64,000 bases of DNA, taken from positions 1-64,000 of the forward strand of contig CAMDQN010000010.1 of NCBI GenBank assembly GCA_945905925.1. Direction: 5' to 3'. The notes below the pieces were generated by a model. It did not search any database, had not been told where the DNA came from, and saw nothing but the letters and a program-made list of their open reading frames with translations. Both the position numbers and the translations under genes were made by a program. The stretch comes from Singulisphaera sp. GP187. GTDB taxonomy: Bacteria > Planctomycetota > Planctomycetia > Gemmatales > Gemmataceae. Shown piece after piece: positions 18,689 to 28,776 of this stretch; position 1 is the first letter of the stretch; each line of letters begins with the position of its first letter.

Positions 18689-18735
18689 CCGCCGCAAACG
18701 CTCCCCTTCGGGTCGCGGCTAACCACTTTTCTCCA
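18689..18735. repeat. Single arm of the TTTAGC / CCGAAGGGG repeat family
   Basis: The stretch reading CGCTCCCCTTCGGGTCGCGGC followed by TAACCA is almost the same as the right arm at 170-200 (CGCTCCCCTTCGGGT..GCGGCTAACC). The left arm is missing. It stands immediately upstream of the ABC-ATPase/acetyltransferase gene. A separate short palindrome, GCGAATCGATTCGC, lies at 18582-18595. Confidence 0.55.
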
Positions 18736-18749
18736 AAAGGGAATCGCAC

Positions 18750-19934
18750 ATGCTCGCGCCGATCACCATTCGTTACGACTTCCGGCCGAAGCGCCGGAGC
18801 CTCGCGACTGCGGCCGTCGCGGACCTGTTCGGGCTGCACGAACAGGAACCACCGCACACCGTCTGCGAAGACCTCTCGCTCGACATTCAGTCGGGCGACC
18901 TCGTACTATTCGTCGGGCCGAGCGGCAGCGGGAAGTCGTCGCTGCTGCGAGCGGTCATGGCGCAACTCGGCGCGATCGATGCCTTCGCGCGGCCGTTGCC
19001 CGAGGTACCGCTCATCGACACTCTGTCGGGAAACATCGAAGACCGACTCGCGGCGCTCGCGGCGTGCGGATTGTCCGAGGCGCGATTGCTCCTTCGCATG
19101 CCCTCGGAACTGAGCGAAGGACAGCGCTACCGGTTCCGGCTCGCGTTCGCATTGGCGAGCGGCGGTGCTCCCTGGATCGCCTGCGACGAGTTTACCGCGA
19201 CGCTCGACCGCACACTCGCGACGGTGGTCGCGTTCAACGTGCGGAAACTGGTTACACGCACCGGCGTCGGGCTGCTCGCGGCCACAACGCATGAGGACGT
19301 GATCAAAGACCTCTCGCCGGATGTGTTGGTGCGCTGTCGCGGGGACGGAGAGATCGAGGTCGAGCGCCGGGTGCGGCAAAGGCGAAGCGTCTCCTTCATT
19401 CACGAACTGCAACTCACCGATGGCGCCGCGCGCGACTGGCCGTACTTCGCGCGGTGGCATTATCGCGGCCGACGGCTCGCCTTCGTGAAGCGCGTGATTC
19501 TGCTGTGGCACCGCGAAGAACCGGTCGGCATCTGCGTGTTCGCGACACCGGCCGCGAGCCTCTCACTCCGCACGCGGTTCTTCGGCTTAACCGACCCGCG
19601 CTCACCGGTCGCGCTCGCGGCGCTCAATGAGCGTCTCTGGCTGCTTCAACGCGTGGTGCTGCACCCGACGTATCGCGGCGCCGGCATCGCGTCGCAGTTC
19701 GTTCGGCGTGCGTGCAGTCTGTGCCCAATCGACTGGATCGAAACGCTCACCGCGATGGGCCGCGCGAACCCGTTCTTCGAGCGTGCCGGGTTCGTGAAGG
19801 TCGGTGCCATCGCGCGCACCGGCGACGCGGGGCAGTTCGGGCCGCGCGCCGGGATCGCGGCGGAGACGGCGCGGAAGAGCCGGTTCAGCGACCCGGTGTA
19901 CTACACGTTCGACAACCGTTCGCGGACGCGCTAG
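18750..19934 (+). CDS. ABC-type ATPase fused to GNAT acetyltransferase (COG2401-like)
   Basis: 394 aa; AAGGGA precedes the ATG. The N-terminal half is a short ABC ATPase: Walker A GPSGSGKSS (56-64), signature LSEGQ (121-125), Walker B WIACDEF (142-148). The C-terminal half is GNAT-like, with RVVLHPTYRGAGIAS (about 301-315) as the acetyl-CoA-binding loop and NPFFERAGFVKVG near the end. This combination corresponds to the group described as ABC-type ATPase fused to a predicted acetyltransferase (COG2401); its function is unknown. The protein is soluble with no membrane partner, so transport is unlikely. The signature Q and both Walker motifs are intact. Confidence 0.85.
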   Translation: MLAPITIRYDFRPKRRSLATAAVADLFGLHEQEPPHTVCEDLSLDIQSGDLVLFVGPSGSGKSSLLRAVMAQLGAIDAFARPLPEVPLIDTLSGNIEDRLAALAACGLSEARLLLRMPSELSEGQRYRFRLAFALASGGAPWIACDEFTATLDRTLATVVAFNVRKLVTRTGVGLLAATTHEDVIKDLSPDVLVRCRGDGEIEVERRVRQRRSVSFIHELQLTDGAARDWPYFARWHYRGRRLAFVKRVILLWHREEPVGICVFATPAASLSLRTRFFGLTDPRSPVALAALNERLWLLQRVVLHPTYRGAGIASQFVRRACSLCPIDWIETLTAMGRANPFFERAGFVKVGAIARTGDAGQFGPRAGIAAETARKSRFSDPVYYTFDNRSRTR

Positions 19935-19979
19935 CGCCGAATCCGTATCGTGTCCCGCAACGCGATCCCGGAGCCGCAC

Positions 19980-20087
19980 ATGAACAAGCTCGCCAAGCAC
20001 GCGGGTCTGATCCTGCTCACCATCTTCGCAGTGCCCCTTATTATCGCGACGCCGTTTATGCTGTTTGGGTTCCTGGGGAAGCCATAA
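19980..20087 (+). CDS. 35-aa single-pass membrane peptide
   Basis: ATG at 19980 after CCGGAGCCGCAC (GGAG as ribosome-binding site). The peptide is MNKLAKHAGLILL... ending GFLGKP, with a positively charged start, one membrane-spanning helix (LILLTIFAVPLIIATPFMLF) and a short tail. It lies 45 bases after the ABC/GNAT gene and 44 bases before the aldo/keto reductase. No family is recognised. Size and composition fit small membrane proteins, but a chance open frame cannot be excluded. Confidence 0.45.
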   Translation: MNKLAKHAGLILLTIFAVPLIIATPFMLFGFLGKP

Positions 20088-20131
20088 GACGCGACGCCAC
20101 GAACGGCGGGACGCCATTGAGGGATCACACC

Positions 20132-21118
20132 ATGAAACACCGGAAGTTCGGCGCGGCGCGCGTGTCAGAAGTCGGGCTGGGCTGCTGGCAGATCGGTGGC
20201 GACCAGTGGGGCTATGTCGCGGAAACGGACGCGCTCGACGTGTTGCGCGCGTCGGTTGAAGCGGGCGTAACACTCCTCGACACCGCCGACGTGTACGGTG
20301 CCGGACACAGCGAAGAACTGATCGGCCGTTTTCTGAAGAATTACAAGCGCGAAGACTTCTTCATCGCGTCGAAATTCGGGCGATTCCCGCGACCCGGCTG
20401 GCCCGGCAACTTCGACCCGAAGACGATCCGCGAACACACCGAGAACTCACTCAAGCGACTCGGCATCGAGCGACTCGACCTCACACAACTCCACTGCCTG
20501 CCGATAGAGCAACTCAAGCACGCCGAAGTGTGGGATACCGTTCGCGCGCTGAAACAAGAGGGCAAGATTGCGCGGTTCGGGGCGAGCGTCGAATCCACAG
20601 TCGAAGCGGAAGAGTGCCTCAAGCACCCAGACTGCGCCTCGCTGCAAATCATCTTCAACATCTTTCGGCAAACACCAGAAATCTCTGGCCTGCTCGACCG
20701 CTGTCTGAAGCAAGGTGTCGCGGTCATTGTGCGATTGCCACTCGCGTCGGGACTGCTCGCGGGGAAGTACACGCCGACAACCACGTTCAGCCCTGAAGAC
20801 CACCGCAACACCAACCGCAACGGCGAGCGGTTCAACGTCGGCGAGACGTTCGCGGGTCTGGGCTTCGAGGGCGGACTGGCGATGGTCGAGAAGTTGAAGC
20901 CACTCGTGCCGAATGGCTACACGCTGCCGCAACTCGCGCTGAGGTGGTGCCTCGATCACCCCGCGGTGACGACAATCATCCCCGGTGCGAGAAACCGCAC
21001 ACAGGCACAAGCAAACGCCGCTGCGAGCGACATTCCGCCGTTGTCGGCCAACGCGCTGGCGAACTTGCGCGAGTTCTTCCTGAAGGATGTGAAGCCCGCC
21101 GTGCGTGGCCCGGACTAG
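20132..21118 (+). CDS. Aldo/keto reductase
   Basis: 328 aa from the ATG at 20132 (SD GAGGGAT). Motifs of the AKR (beta/alpha)8 barrel: RKFGAARVSEVGLGCWQ at the N-terminus, the catalytic Asp/Tyr segment LLDTADVYGAGHSEELIGRFLK, FFIASKFGR with the catalytic lysine, HCLPIEQL where the catalytic His is expected, and IIPGARNRTQAQANA for NADP(H) binding. It would reduce carbonyl compounds with NAD(P)H in the cytoplasm. The substrate is unknown. The frame is open well upstream, but that part overlaps the GNAT gene and lacks coding character. Confidence 0.93.
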   Translation: MKHRKFGAARVSEVGLGCWQIGGDQWGYVAETDALDVLRASVEAGVTLLDTADVYGAGHSEELIGRFLKNYKREDFFIASKFGRFPRPGWPGNFDPKTIREHTENSLKRLGIERLDLTQLHCLPIEQLKHAEVWDTVRALKQEGKIARFGASVESTVEAEECLKHPDCASLQIIFNIFRQTPEISGLLDRCLKQGVAVIVRLPLASGLLAGKYTPTTTFSPEDHRNTNRNGERFNVGETFAGLGFEGGLAMVEKLKPLVPNGYTLPQLALRWCLDHPAVTTIIPGARNRTQAQANAAASDIPPLSANALANLREFFLKDVKPAVRGPD

Positions 21119-21156
21119 GCGCGGCGTCCTCCAGGTCGAACGCTACACGGCGGTGC

Positions 21157-21186
21157 TTGTCGGTTGACGGGCGCAATTAGTATGAT
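21157..21186 (+). promoter_or_regulatory. Candidate promoter for the respiratory cluster
   Basis: TTGTCG (21157-21162) and TATGAT (21181-21186) resemble -35 and -10 boxes with 18-bp spacing, preceded by TAG as a partial extended -10. The CRP-like palindrome at 21196 would then lie just downstream of the start site. This is a guess based on consensus only. Confidence 0.3.
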
Positions 21187-21195
21187 TCCGATGGG

Positions 21196-21215
21196 TTTGT
21201 GAAAGGTTTCACAAA
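21196..21215. promoter_or_regulatory. CRP/FNR-family-type operator upstream of actA
   Basis: TTTGTGAAA and TTTCACAAA form a perfect 9-bp inverted repeat around GG. It contains TGTGA-N6-TCACA, exactly the consensus recognised by CRP-type regulators, 33 bases before the actA start codon. Position relative to the candidate promoter would suggest repression, but the promoter is uncertain. Confidence 0.55.
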
Positions 21216-21248
21216 GTCAGCAATTGGCCGAATTCCGGGAGCGCGAGC

Positions 21249-21914
21249 GTGCCGGCGATCTTCTCGCGATCACTCGAAGGTCACGCACGCCAGGCTGGTG
21301 TCGGCTTGGCGGTCGCGGTCGCGCTCGTTGTGACGGGGTGGTACTACTACGCGATGCCGAGTTACACTCGCGTCGGCTACACGCCGGAACAACCGGTGCC
21401 GTTCTCGCACGAGTTGCACGCTGGCAACCTCGGCATGGACTGCGCCTATTGCCATCAGTCGGTGTTCGAGTCGCCGCACGCGAGCGTTCCGAGTTCGCAG
21501 ACGTGCATGAACTGCCACAATCCGAAGAAAGCGAACGTGAAAGGCAACAGCCCACTGCTCGCGCCCGTGCGGACGAGCTTCGACACCGGCAGGCCGGTCG
21601 AGTGGAAGAAGGTTCACAAGCTTCCAGAGTATTCCTACTTCAACCACGCGGTCCACGTGAATAAAGGCGTGTCGTGCGTCTCATGTCACGGGCAGGTGAA
21701 CGAGATGGTCGTGGTGCGACACGACAAACCGCTCACGATGGGCTGGTGCCTCCAGTGCCACGCCGACCCACACACGCACTTGCGAGACGTGAAGGACGTG
21801 ACCAACCTGAAGTGGAAGCCCGAAAGCGGGAAGACCGTGAGCGAAGTGGGCGCAGCGATCCAGAAGGACTTGAAGGTGGCCCCGCCGATGAACTGTCAGG
21901 GGTGCCACAGGTAA
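21249..21914 (+). CDS. actA: Alternative complex III pentahaem cytochrome c subunit ActA
   Basis: 221 aa, GTG start after GGGAG. One N-terminal membrane helix (GVGLAVAVALVVTGWYYYA) holds the protein at the membrane with the haem domain outside. Five CxxCH haem sites: C65 (CAYCH), C86 (CMNCH), C143 (CVSCH), C167 (CLQCH), C216 (CQGCH). Five haems plus the next genes match ActA of alternative complex III, which takes electrons from quinol oxidation to cytochrome c or directly to an oxidase. First gene of a collinear cluster reaching ccoI at about 37.0 kb. Confidence 0.92.
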   Translation: MPAIFSRSLEGHARQAGVGLAVAVALVVTGWYYYAMPSYTRVGYTPEQPVPFSHELHAGNLGMDCAYCHQSVFESPHASVPSSQTCMNCHNPKKANVKGNSPLLAPVRTSFDTGRPVEWKKVHKLPEYSYFNHAVHVNKGVSCVSCHGQVNEMVVVRHDKPLTMGWCLQCHADPHTHLRDVKDVTNLKWKPESGKTVSEVGAAIQKDLKVAPPMNCQGCHR

Positions 21915-21915
21915 C

Positions 21916-21973
21916 CGTTTAGCCGCGACCCGAAGGGGAGCGCGGCGCTGACGCGTTCCCCTTCGGCTAAACG
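21916..21973. repeat. TTTAGC-family palindrome between actA and actB
   Basis: CGTTTAGCC and GGCTAAACG form the ends. Inner arms CCGAAGGGGA and TCCCCTTCGG pair as well, with a short unpaired CGCGA on one side. The hairpin begins two bases after the actA stop. It could reduce read-through or protect the actA mRNA end while allowing partial transcription onwards. Confidence 0.8.
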
Positions 21974-21988
21974 AAGAACCAGGTTCAC

Positions 21989-24900
21989 ATGGACCAGCAA
22001 TCCTATTATCGCAGCCTCGAACACCTGGCAAGCACGCCAGAGTTCAGGGCGTTCGCGTCGGAAGAGTTCCCCGGCTTCGCCAACGTGTACGACGAACTCG
22101 GCGAAGCAGAACCGCTCGATGAGGACCCCGAAGCCGCACACCTGAATAGACGCAAGTTCCTCGCGCTGTCGGCCGCGGCGCTCGGCCTCGCGGGTCTGGC
22201 CGGGTGCCGACGCCCCGACATTCAGATCCTTCCGTTCTCCGCCGTTCCAGACGAACAAGTCGGTCACATCGTTCCTGGCAAACCTACCTTCTACGCGACC
22301 AGTATCCCGCGTGCCGGCGGCGCGCTTCCGGTACTCGTGGAGAGCCACGACGGGCGCCCCACGAAGATCGAAGGCAACCCGCAGCACGCATGCAGCCTCG
22401 GCAGTACCGACGCACACGCGCAGGCGTCGGTACTCGACCTCTACAGCCCCGATCGCGTGATGTCGGACAAGTACCCCGGCGTGATGGAAGGCCGGGCGGC
22501 GCGGAAGTGGGAAGACTTCGACCGGTTCGCGCGCGGCGAAGCCGAGACGCTCGCGAAGGAGAAGGGCAAAGGCTTCTACGTTCTCACGGAACAGGCGCCC
22601 GCGCCGGCGGTGCGGGCACTGCGCGACGCGATCAAGGGCAAACTGCCGCTCGCGTCGTGGCATAGCTACGAGGCGGTGGACACATCCGAATTGCTGAAGG
22701 GCGCGGAGGCGGCGTTCGGCACGAAACTGGTGGCGCGATACCGGTTCGACTGGGCGGATCGCGTTCTCGCGCTGGATAGCGACTTCCTCGGCAGTGAAGC
22801 CGATGGCGTGTTTCATTCGCGCGGGTTCGCGGCCAAGCGGAAAGACCTACCGCACATGAACCGGCTGTACGTCGTGGAATCGACGTGGACAGTCACCGGT
22901 ACGATGGCCGATCACCGGTTGCGGCTCCCGGCTTCGCAAGTCGGGGCGTATCTACTCGCACTTGCAAAGGAATTGCAGACCACACACGCGAAGGCGTTCA
23001 AGAAGTTGGACGTGGTACCGGAGATGCCGCACGGCGAAGTGTCCTTCCCCGCAAAGTGGGTGAAGGCGGTCGCGGCAGACTTCGCTCAACATGCCGGGAA
23101 GGGCCTCATCGTAGTTGGTCCGCGACAGCCGGCGTGGGTTCACGCGGTCGCGCACTCGTTGAACGACGCGCTCGGGAACTACGCGGCGGGCTTGGCCGAG
23201 TTCCGCGATCCGCCCATCGAGCAAACCGACAAGTCGCTGACGGACCTCGTCGGGGAGATGGCATTGGGCCGCGTGGGCACGTTGCTCATTGTGGGAGGCA
23301 ATCCTTCGTTCAATGCGCCGAGCGACCTCCGCTTCAACGAGGAACTTCAGAAGGTTGCCCAGAAGCTCAGGCTCGGGCTGTTCTTCGACCACACGTCCGA
23401 AAAGTGCGACTGGCACCTCCCGCTCGCGCACTTCCTCGAAGGCTGGGGCGACACCGAAGCCGGCGACGGTTCGTTGTGCTGCGTGCAACCGCTAATCGCG
23501 CCACTGAACAGCGGCAAGAGCGGGAGCGACGACGCGGCCCCGCCCCCGCGCGGTGGTCGTACCGTGTTGGAAGTGCTCGCGCTGCTCACGCAGGCGCCCG
23601 GTGCGGACGGCAAACCGGTAACTTCTTACGGCGCCGCGCAGAAGGCTGGTTACGGTTACGTTCGGCGAGCGTTCGCGGATCGCAGCGGACTGGCGATCAC
23701 GGCACCGACATTCGACGAACAATTCAACCGCTACAAGCAGGTTGGGTTCTTCCCGGTCGATGTGGACAAGGCGAAGGCGATCGGCTTCGCGAAGCATGAC
23801 GAGAAGGTTCGCGCGCCGAAGGGTGTGGGCGCGAATAAGGCGGGCGTGACCAAATCGCTGGCGACGTATCTGCCCGAGAAAGAACCGCCCGACGCACCTG
23901 CGCCCGTGCCTATACTCGTGCCCGTTCACGTGCCTTCACGGGACGACATCGAAGTCACGTTCCACGCGTCCTACGCGCTCGGCGACGGCCGGTTCGCGAT
24001 GAACCCGTGGCTTCAGGAGATGCCCGACCCGATCACCAAACTCGTGTGGGACAATGCCGCTCTCCTCAGCCCCGCGACCGCACGCGTGTTCGACATCACG
24101 CCGGGCGATGTCATTGAGGTTCGACGCGGCGAATCGGCGATCAACGTGCCCGCGTTCGTGCTGCCGGGACAGGCAGATTACTCGGTCGCGCTCAGCTTCG
24201 GGCAGTTCGGCGACATGCGGATTTCGCACGTCCCCTACGGTGGCGGAACGGACGTGTTCCCACTGCGTCGTTCGACCGCCCTTCACACCGCGACCTATTG
24301 CAAACTGAAGAAAACCGGCCGCAAGGTGGACGTCGTTACCACGCAAGAGCACGGCGTCATCCCCGAAGGCCGCGACATCGTGCGCGAGGTAAACTCGCCT
24401 TCTGTTAGCCACAAGCCGAAGGCGAGCGTCCACCACGCTCACGACTTAAAGGTAGGCATCGCCCCTGATGCACACATCACGGAAGAGATGCTGAAGAAGG
24501 AGTTCCAGGGCGGCTACGGGAACAAGCAGCAACCGCCAGCGCCGGCGCGCGAGAAGCAAGAAAGATTCCCGCTCGACCTCGCGCGGCCAGAGTTGCTCGA
24601 CAGCCAGTTCCAATGGGGAATGGTGATCGACCTCTCGGCTTGCACCGGTTGTACCGCGTGCATGCTCGCGTGCCAGGCCGAGAACAACATTCCGGTCGTT
24701 GGTAAGCACGAAATCAAGCGCAACCGCGAACTGCACTGGATCCGCATCGACCGCTACTTCTCGTCACCCAACGGCAAAACCGCAGAGGAGAACCCGCGAA
24801 TCGTGTCGCAACCGGTCGCGTGCGTTCACTGCGAAGCCGCACCGTGCGAACAGGTGTGCCCGGTGAACGCGGCCGTTCACAGCCCCGAAGGCTTAAACCT

Positions 24901-25531
24901 GCAAGTCTACAACCGGTGTATCGGGACGCGGTACTGCTCGAACGCGTGCCCGTACAAGGTGCGGCGGTTCAACTGGTTCGACTTCAACAAGCGGAAGTTG
25001 GACGAACTTCGCGTGCCGACACCGTTCGCGAGCGGCGGCACGAGTTTCGTCGATAGTGGCGTTCCCGAAACGCTCAAGATGCAGAAGAACCCGGACGTGA
25101 CCGTTCGCATGCGCGGCGTGATGGAGAAATGCACATACTGTGTGCAGCGCATCGAACGCGGAAAATATGGGGCGAAGATCGCCGCGACGGAAGTGGCCCA
25201 GGACCGACGCACCATCGAAACGGACAACAGCTACCGGACCGCGGACGGTTCGCTGTCGTCGTACAAGATGCCGAAGAACCCGAAGTCGGCCGGCTACGAT
25301 CTCGACGCGCTCGGTCGCGTGATTGTTCCCGATGGTGTCATCGTGACCGCATGCCAGTCGGCGTGCCCGTCGCAAGCCATCACCTTCGGCAACCTACTCG
25401 ATCCGAATAGTAAGGTGGCGAAGCAGAAATTGAAGGAGAGCGAGTATCTGCTGTTGGGCGAACTGAACACGAAGCCGCGCACGAGCTATTTGCCCAGGAT
25501 CAGGAACATTAATCAGGACATGTTGGGCTAA
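21989..25531 (+). CDS. actB: Alternative complex III ActB (molybdopterin-oxidoreductase-like plus Fe-S domain)
   Basis: 1180 aa. A twin-arginine-type segment [13 protein letters not shown] (54-66) follows a soluble stretch, the internal position normal for ActB. Residues about 70-830 resemble a molybdopterin oxidoreductase chain; ActB1 in known complexes has lost the cofactor. The C-terminal part is a ferredoxin-like ActB2 with cysteine groups at 885-895 ([11 protein letters not shown]), 945 on ([14 protein letters not shown]), 977 on ([12 protein letters not shown]), 1048 (CTYC) and 1122 (CQSACP), enough for four clusters. Fusion of B1 and B2 is the common arrangement. It should carry electrons from the quinol site to the ActA and ActE haems. 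Confidence 0.93.
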   Translation: MDQQSYYRSLEHLASTPEFRAFASEEFPGFANVYDELGEAEPLDEDPEAAHLNRRKFLALSAAALGLAGLAGCRRPDIQILPFSAVPDEQVGHIVPGKPTFYATSIPRAGGALPVLVESHDGRPTKIEGNPQHACSLGSTDAHAQASVLDLYSPDRVMSDKYPGVMEGRAARKWEDFDRFARGEAETLAKEKGKGFYVLTEQAPAPAVRALRDAIKGKLPLASWHSYEAVDTSELLKGAEAAFGTKLVARYRFDWADRVLALDSDFLGSEADGVFHSRGFAAKRKDLPHMNRLYVVESTWTVTGTMADHRLRLPASQVGAYLLALAKELQTTHAKAFKKLDVVPEMPHGEVSFPAKWVKAVAADFAQHAGKGLIVVGPRQPAWVHAVAHSLNDALGNYAAGLAEFRDPPIEQTDKSLTDLVGEMALGRVGTLLIVGGNPSFNAPSDLRFNEELQKVAQKLRLGLFFDHTSEKCDWHLPLAHFLEGWGDTEAGDGSLCCVQPLIAPLNSGKSGSDDAAPPPRGGRTVLEVLALLTQAPGADGKPVTSYGAAQKAGYGYVRRAFADRSGLAITAPTFDEQFNRYKQVGFFPVDVDKAKAIGFAKHDEKVRAPKGVGANKAGVTKSLATYLPEKEPPDAPAPVPILVPVHVPSRDDIEVTFHASYALGDGRFAMNPWLQEMPDPITKLVWDNAALLSPATARVFDITPGDVIEVRRGESAINVPAFVLPGQADYSVALSFGQFGDMRISHVPYGGGTDVFPLRRSTALHTATYCKLKKTGRKVDVVTTQEHGVIPEGRDIVREVNSPSVSHKPKASVHHAHDLKVGIAPDAHITEEMLKKEFQGGYGNKQQPPAPAREKQERFPLDLARPELLDSQFQWGMVIDLSACTGCTACMLACQAENNIPVVGKHEIKRNRELHWIRIDRYFSSPNGKTAEENPRIVSQPVACVHCEAAPCEQVCPVNAAVHSPEGLNLQVYNRCIGTRYCSNACPYKVRRFNWFDFNKRKLDELRVPTPFASGGTSFVDSGVPETLKMQKNPDVTVRMRGVMEKCTYCVQRIERGKYGAKIAATEVAQDRRTIETDNSYRTADGSLSSYKMPKNPKSAGYDLDALGRVIVPDGVIVTACQSACPSQAITFGNLLDPNSKVAKQKLKESEYLLLGELNTKPRTSYLPRIRNINQDMLG

Positions 25532-25539
25532 ACGGCCAT

Positions 25540-25595
25540 CGTTTAGCGCCGGACCCGAAGGGGTCGCATTGGCCCTCCGGGACCAACGCTAAACG
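25540..25595. repeat. TTTAGC-family palindrome between actB and actC
   Basis: CGTTTAGCG (25540-25548) pairs with CGCTAAACG (25587-25595); inner parts pair less exactly. A second overlapping pairing, GCTAAACG (about 25527-25534) with CGTTTAGC, takes in the actB stop codon. It separates actB from the actC start at 25621. Confidence 0.75.
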
Positions 25596-25620
25596 AGGGC
25601 AAACGAGGGCGTTTTCGACG

Positions 25621-27753
25621 ATGGCTGCTGACCCACGCACACACGAGGCGCACACCGGGTCGAAGTTCCCGGACCCGCTGCCGCGCATCCCGCTCGTGTG
25701 GGGTCCGGCCGACTACGACTCGGTATCCGCCCAGATCAGCGAAATCACCGAGAAGCCGCAACCGTACTGGTGGTGGCCCGCGTTGCTCATCACGTCGTCA
25801 CTGCTGTGCGGCGGCGTGCTAGCCGCAACATACTTGATTTCGACCGGTGTAGGCGTGTGGGGCAGCAACGTCCCGGTCGCATGGGCGTTCGATATCACGA
25901 ACTTCGTGTTCTGGATCGGTATCGGGCACGCTGGCACACTTATATCCGCGATCCTGTTCCTGTTCCGACAGAAGTGGCGCACATCAATCAATCGTTTCAG
26001 TGAGGCGATGACGCTGTTCGCTGTGATTTGCGCGTTCATCTATCCAGGAATCCACGTCGGCCGGTTCTGGTACGTCTGGTTCTCAATTCCGCTCCCCAAC
26101 GCGAACCATATCTGGCAGAACTTCCGTTCGCCGCTATTGTGGGATTTCTTCGCGATCTCAACCTATTTCACAATCTCACTCATCTTCTGGTACATCGGTC
26201 TCCTGCCCGATCTCGGCACGCTCCGCGATCGGGCCAAGAGCCGCACGCGCCAGATGATATTCGGTTTCCTGTCGCTCGGCTGGCGCGGCAGCACGCGCCA
26301 CTGGCGTCACTACGAAGTCGCGTATTTGATGCTCGCGGGTCTCAGCACGCCGCTGGTGTTGAGCGTTCATTCGGTCGTGAGTTTCGACTTCGCCACGTCG
26401 CTGATTCCGGGGTGGCACACAACCATCTTCCCGCCGTACTTCGTCGCGGGGGCGATCTTCGGTGGGTTCGCGATGGTGCTGCAATGTATGATCCCGGCTC
26501 GAGCCGCATATAAACTCGAAAACGTGGTGACGATCAAGCACATCGATGTGATGTGTAAATTCATCCTCGCAACTGGAACGCTCGTCGGCTACGCGTACTG
26601 CATGGAGCTGTTCATCGCGTGGTTCTCCGGGAACCCGTATGAATGGCAGACTTTCAAGAACCGCGCGTTTGATGGAGATTACACGTGGGCCTACTGGGTG
26701 ATGATGACGTGTAATCTCTTCATCCCGCAAGTGTTCTGGATCAGATGGTGTCGTCAGACGCCGTGGTTCGTACTCATCATCGTCACGTTCGTGAACGTCG
26801 GGATGTGGTACGAGCGGTTCGTTATCATCGTGCAGTCGCTCCACCACGACTTCCTGCCCGGGTCGTGGGGGCAATTCCACCCGACGTGGGTGGACTGGTT
26901 GCAGATGATCGGGGACTTCGGATTGTTCTTCACGTTCACACTGCTGTTCATTCGGTTGCTGCCGATGGTCGCCATTGCCGAAGTGAAGGGCGTGCTGCCG
27001 ATGGCAAACCCGCCTTACTCCCACCTCGACGAAGAGGCCGCGGGTCACCCCATCCCGCCGTCCGAGTTCCACCCCGACGAGAGTTACCTCAAGGGCGAAG
27101 ACGGCGAGTACCCGACGCCGGATCACGCGCTGGCCGCGTCTTACGGCCTGCCATCGCGACCGGCCACGGAAGTGAAACCATCGCCGGAACCGGTGCCCGC
27201 GTTCATTCCGAACCCCGGCGGCACGGGCAAGCCCTGGGGTGTGGTCGCGGAGTTCGCCAACGGGAGCGACCTGCTCGAAGCCGCGAAGCGGGCGCTCGCA
27301 GCGGGCTACAAGCACCTGGACGCGTGGACGCCGTTCTACATCCACGGGATGAAGGAAGCGATCGGCCGCACGCGGAGTCGCTTGCCTCTGTTCACGCTCG
27401 CAGGCGCGCTCACCGGCCTCGCCACCGCCGCATCACTGCAGTTCTACCTGATGGCGTACTACTACCCGACCATCGTGGGCGGGAAAGAATACCGATCGTG
27501 GGAAGCGTTCGTGCCGGTGCTGTTCGAGATGACGGTGCTGTTCGCGGGGTTCTTCACGCTATTCGCGCTGATCGGGCTGTGTGGCCTGCCGAAGTTCTTC
27601 CACCCGCTCGACAGTCACCCGACGTTCGGCCGCGCCACACAAGGCGGGTTCTTTCTGACGATCGAGGCCGCGGACGCGAAGTTCAACCCGGATGAAACGC
27701 GTGCGTTTCTGGAGTCGCTCGGCGGCAAGCACGTGGCGGTGGTGGAGGCGTAA
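25621..27753 (+). CDS. actC: Alternative complex III ActC fused to ActD
   Basis: 710 aa. Residues about 1-470 are an NrfD/PsrC-like quinol-binding membrane subunit with about ten helices (for example [39 protein letters not shown]). From about residue 520 the sequence becomes the ActD (DUF3341) type: [38 protein letters not shown], two helices, and a C-terminal [24 protein letters not shown]. In many bacteria ActC and ActD are separate genes in this order; here there is no stop between them, and a proline/glutamate-rich linker joins the two. ActC is expected to oxidise menaquinol and may move protons. Confidence 0.9.
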   Translation: MAADPRTHEAHTGSKFPDPLPRIPLVWGPADYDSVSAQISEITEKPQPYWWWPALLITSSLLCGGVLAATYLISTGVGVWGSNVPVAWAFDITNFVFWIGIGHAGTLISAILFLFRQKWRTSINRFSEAMTLFAVICAFIYPGIHVGRFWYVWFSIPLPNANHIWQNFRSPLLWDFFAISTYFTISLIFWYIGLLPDLGTLRDRAKSRTRQMIFGFLSLGWRGSTRHWRHYEVAYLMLAGLSTPLVLSVHSVVSFDFATSLIPGWHTTIFPPYFVAGAIFGGFAMVLQCMIPARAAYKLENVVTIKHIDVMCKFILATGTLVGYAYCMELFIAWFSGNPYEWQTFKNRAFDGDYTWAYWVMMTCNLFIPQVFWIRWCRQTPWFVLIIVTFVNVGMWYERFVIIVQSLHHDFLPGSWGQFHPTWVDWLQMIGDFGLFFTFTLLFIRLLPMVAIAEVKGVLPMANPPYSHLDEEAAGHPIPPSEFHPDESYLKGEDGEYPTPDHALAASYGLPSRPATEVKPSPEPVPAFIPNPGGTGKPWGVVAEFANGSDLLEAAKRALAAGYKHLDAWTPFYIHGMKEAIGRTRSRLPLFTLAGALTGLATAASLQFYLMAYYYPTIVGGKEYRSWEAFVPVLFEMTVLFAGFFTLFALIGLCGLPKFFHPLDSHPTFGRATQGGFFLTIEAADAKFNPDETRAFLESLGGKHVAVVEA

Positions 27754-27757
27754 AGGC

Positions 27758-27900
27758 AACCTCTCCCCCAACCCCCTCCCCTAAGAAGGGAGGGGACAAG
27801 CGGTGGGACTCGCGCCGCACCTTGTGAAACCGTGAGCGGCAGCGAACGGATGCCTTTTTCCCCCTCCCTTCTTAGGGGATGGGGTTGGGGGAGAGGTTCT
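27758..27900. repeat. Family A palindromic repeat between actC/D and actE
   Basis: Left arm 27758-27795 (AACCTCTCCCCCAACCCCCT... to AAGAAGGGAGGGG) and right arm 27861-27900 are inverted copies with one clear mismatch (GGGGATGGGG in the right arm). The loop is about 65 bases. The repeat fills nearly all of the actC/D-actE spacer. Confidence 0.9.
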
Positions 27901-27915
27901 TCAAGGTTCACACGT

Positions 27916-28776
27916 ATGTACTCGATCGACCCGAACGCGTTCATGAACACGGTGCTGGCCGTGATTGTCGGCATCGCCGTGCTGCTGCTCGGCGTGACCG
28001 TGTTTGCGTCGTGGCTCGGCAAGCGCGGGCGCGTGATGTCGTACCTGTACATGTTCACCGCGCTGTTCGGCACGTTCAGTTTGGCGGTGGTGGTGCTGGG
28101 CTTCCGCGGGCAGAAGAGCGACTCGCGCCCGTGGCACCTGTTCCTCGACATGAAGTATCAGGCGAAGTACACGAGCCAGGGGCAAAGCAAATACTTCGCG
28201 GACGGCCGCAGCAACCGGTTGCCGCCGATGGACACGATTCCGTTCGACGGCACCGACTACGCGGCCGACGCGGGCCGTCACGACACCCCGAACCCGGACT
28301 TCCTGAAGGCCGACAAGCGGTACTACTTCGGCATCGCGGACACCAGCGCGAAACGCCCCGACGGCACGGTCGCGGGGCCGAAGTGGGAAGCCGGCAAGTT
28401 GACCGGCGAGGGCTACTTCGTGAACAACATCCCGCCGCAAGCGGTCGAGAAGGCCAGCGGGTGGGAGCCGCTCCTGAAACGTGGTCAGGTTCAGTACAAC
28501 CGGAACTGCGCGGTGTGTCACGGCACGAGCGGGCGCGGGGGCAGCGGTGAACTCGCTTACGGCATCGTCGGCGCTTACGGCCTGAGTGTCCCGCCCGCGA
28601 ACGTGCTTACGCCAGAAGTTCAGGCCCAAGCCGACGGGCAGTTGTTCAACACCGTGGTGAACGGCAAAGGCGCGATGCCCGGCTACGGTCATCAGATCAA
28701 GGACGTGATGGATCGGTGGGCAATCGTGGCTTACGTGCGCGAGTTGCAGTTCGCGTATGGAAATCCACTAAAGTAG
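27916..28776 (+). CDS. actE: Alternative complex III monohaem cytochrome c ActE
   Basis: 286 aa from the ATG at 27916 (AAGG nearby); the open frame upstream runs through the repeat and is not used. Two N-terminal helices (FMNTVLAVIVGIAVLLLGVT; YMFTALFGTFSLAVVVLGF) precede a periplasmic cytochrome c domain with CAVCHG at 198-203 and a distal methionine candidate in KGAMPGYGHQI. Position after actC/D and a single haem fit ActE, although this protein is longer than the usual ActE and has two helices. Its TAG stop lies within a TAGGAC-type palindrome (28773-28826). Confidence 0.85.
   Translation: MYSIDPNAFMNTVLAVIVGIAVLLLGVTVFASWLGKRGRVMSYLYMFTALFGTFSLAVVVLGFRGQKSDSRPWHLFLDMKYQAKYTSQGQSKYFADGRSNRLPPMDTIPFDGTDYAADAGRHDTPNPDFLKADKRYYFGIADTSAKRPDGTVAGPKWEAGKLTGEGYFVNNIPPQAVEKASGWEPLLKRGQVQYNRNCAVCHGTSGRGGSGELAYGIVGAYGLSVPPANVLTPEVQAQADGQLFNTVVNGKGAMPGYGHQIKDVMDRWAIVAYVRELQFAYGNPLK

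Noticed and set aside
20088-20131. Possible longer N-terminus of the aldo/keto reductase (open from 19712)
   Set aside because: The upstream part overlaps the GNAT gene in another frame, is arginine-rich and lies before a good ribosome-binding site and a typical AKR start.
26176-27345. Minus-strand 389-aa open frame opposite actC/D
   Set aside because: The plus-strand ActC/D motifs are unmistakable; the opposite frame is rich in Arg/His/Glu with no domain.
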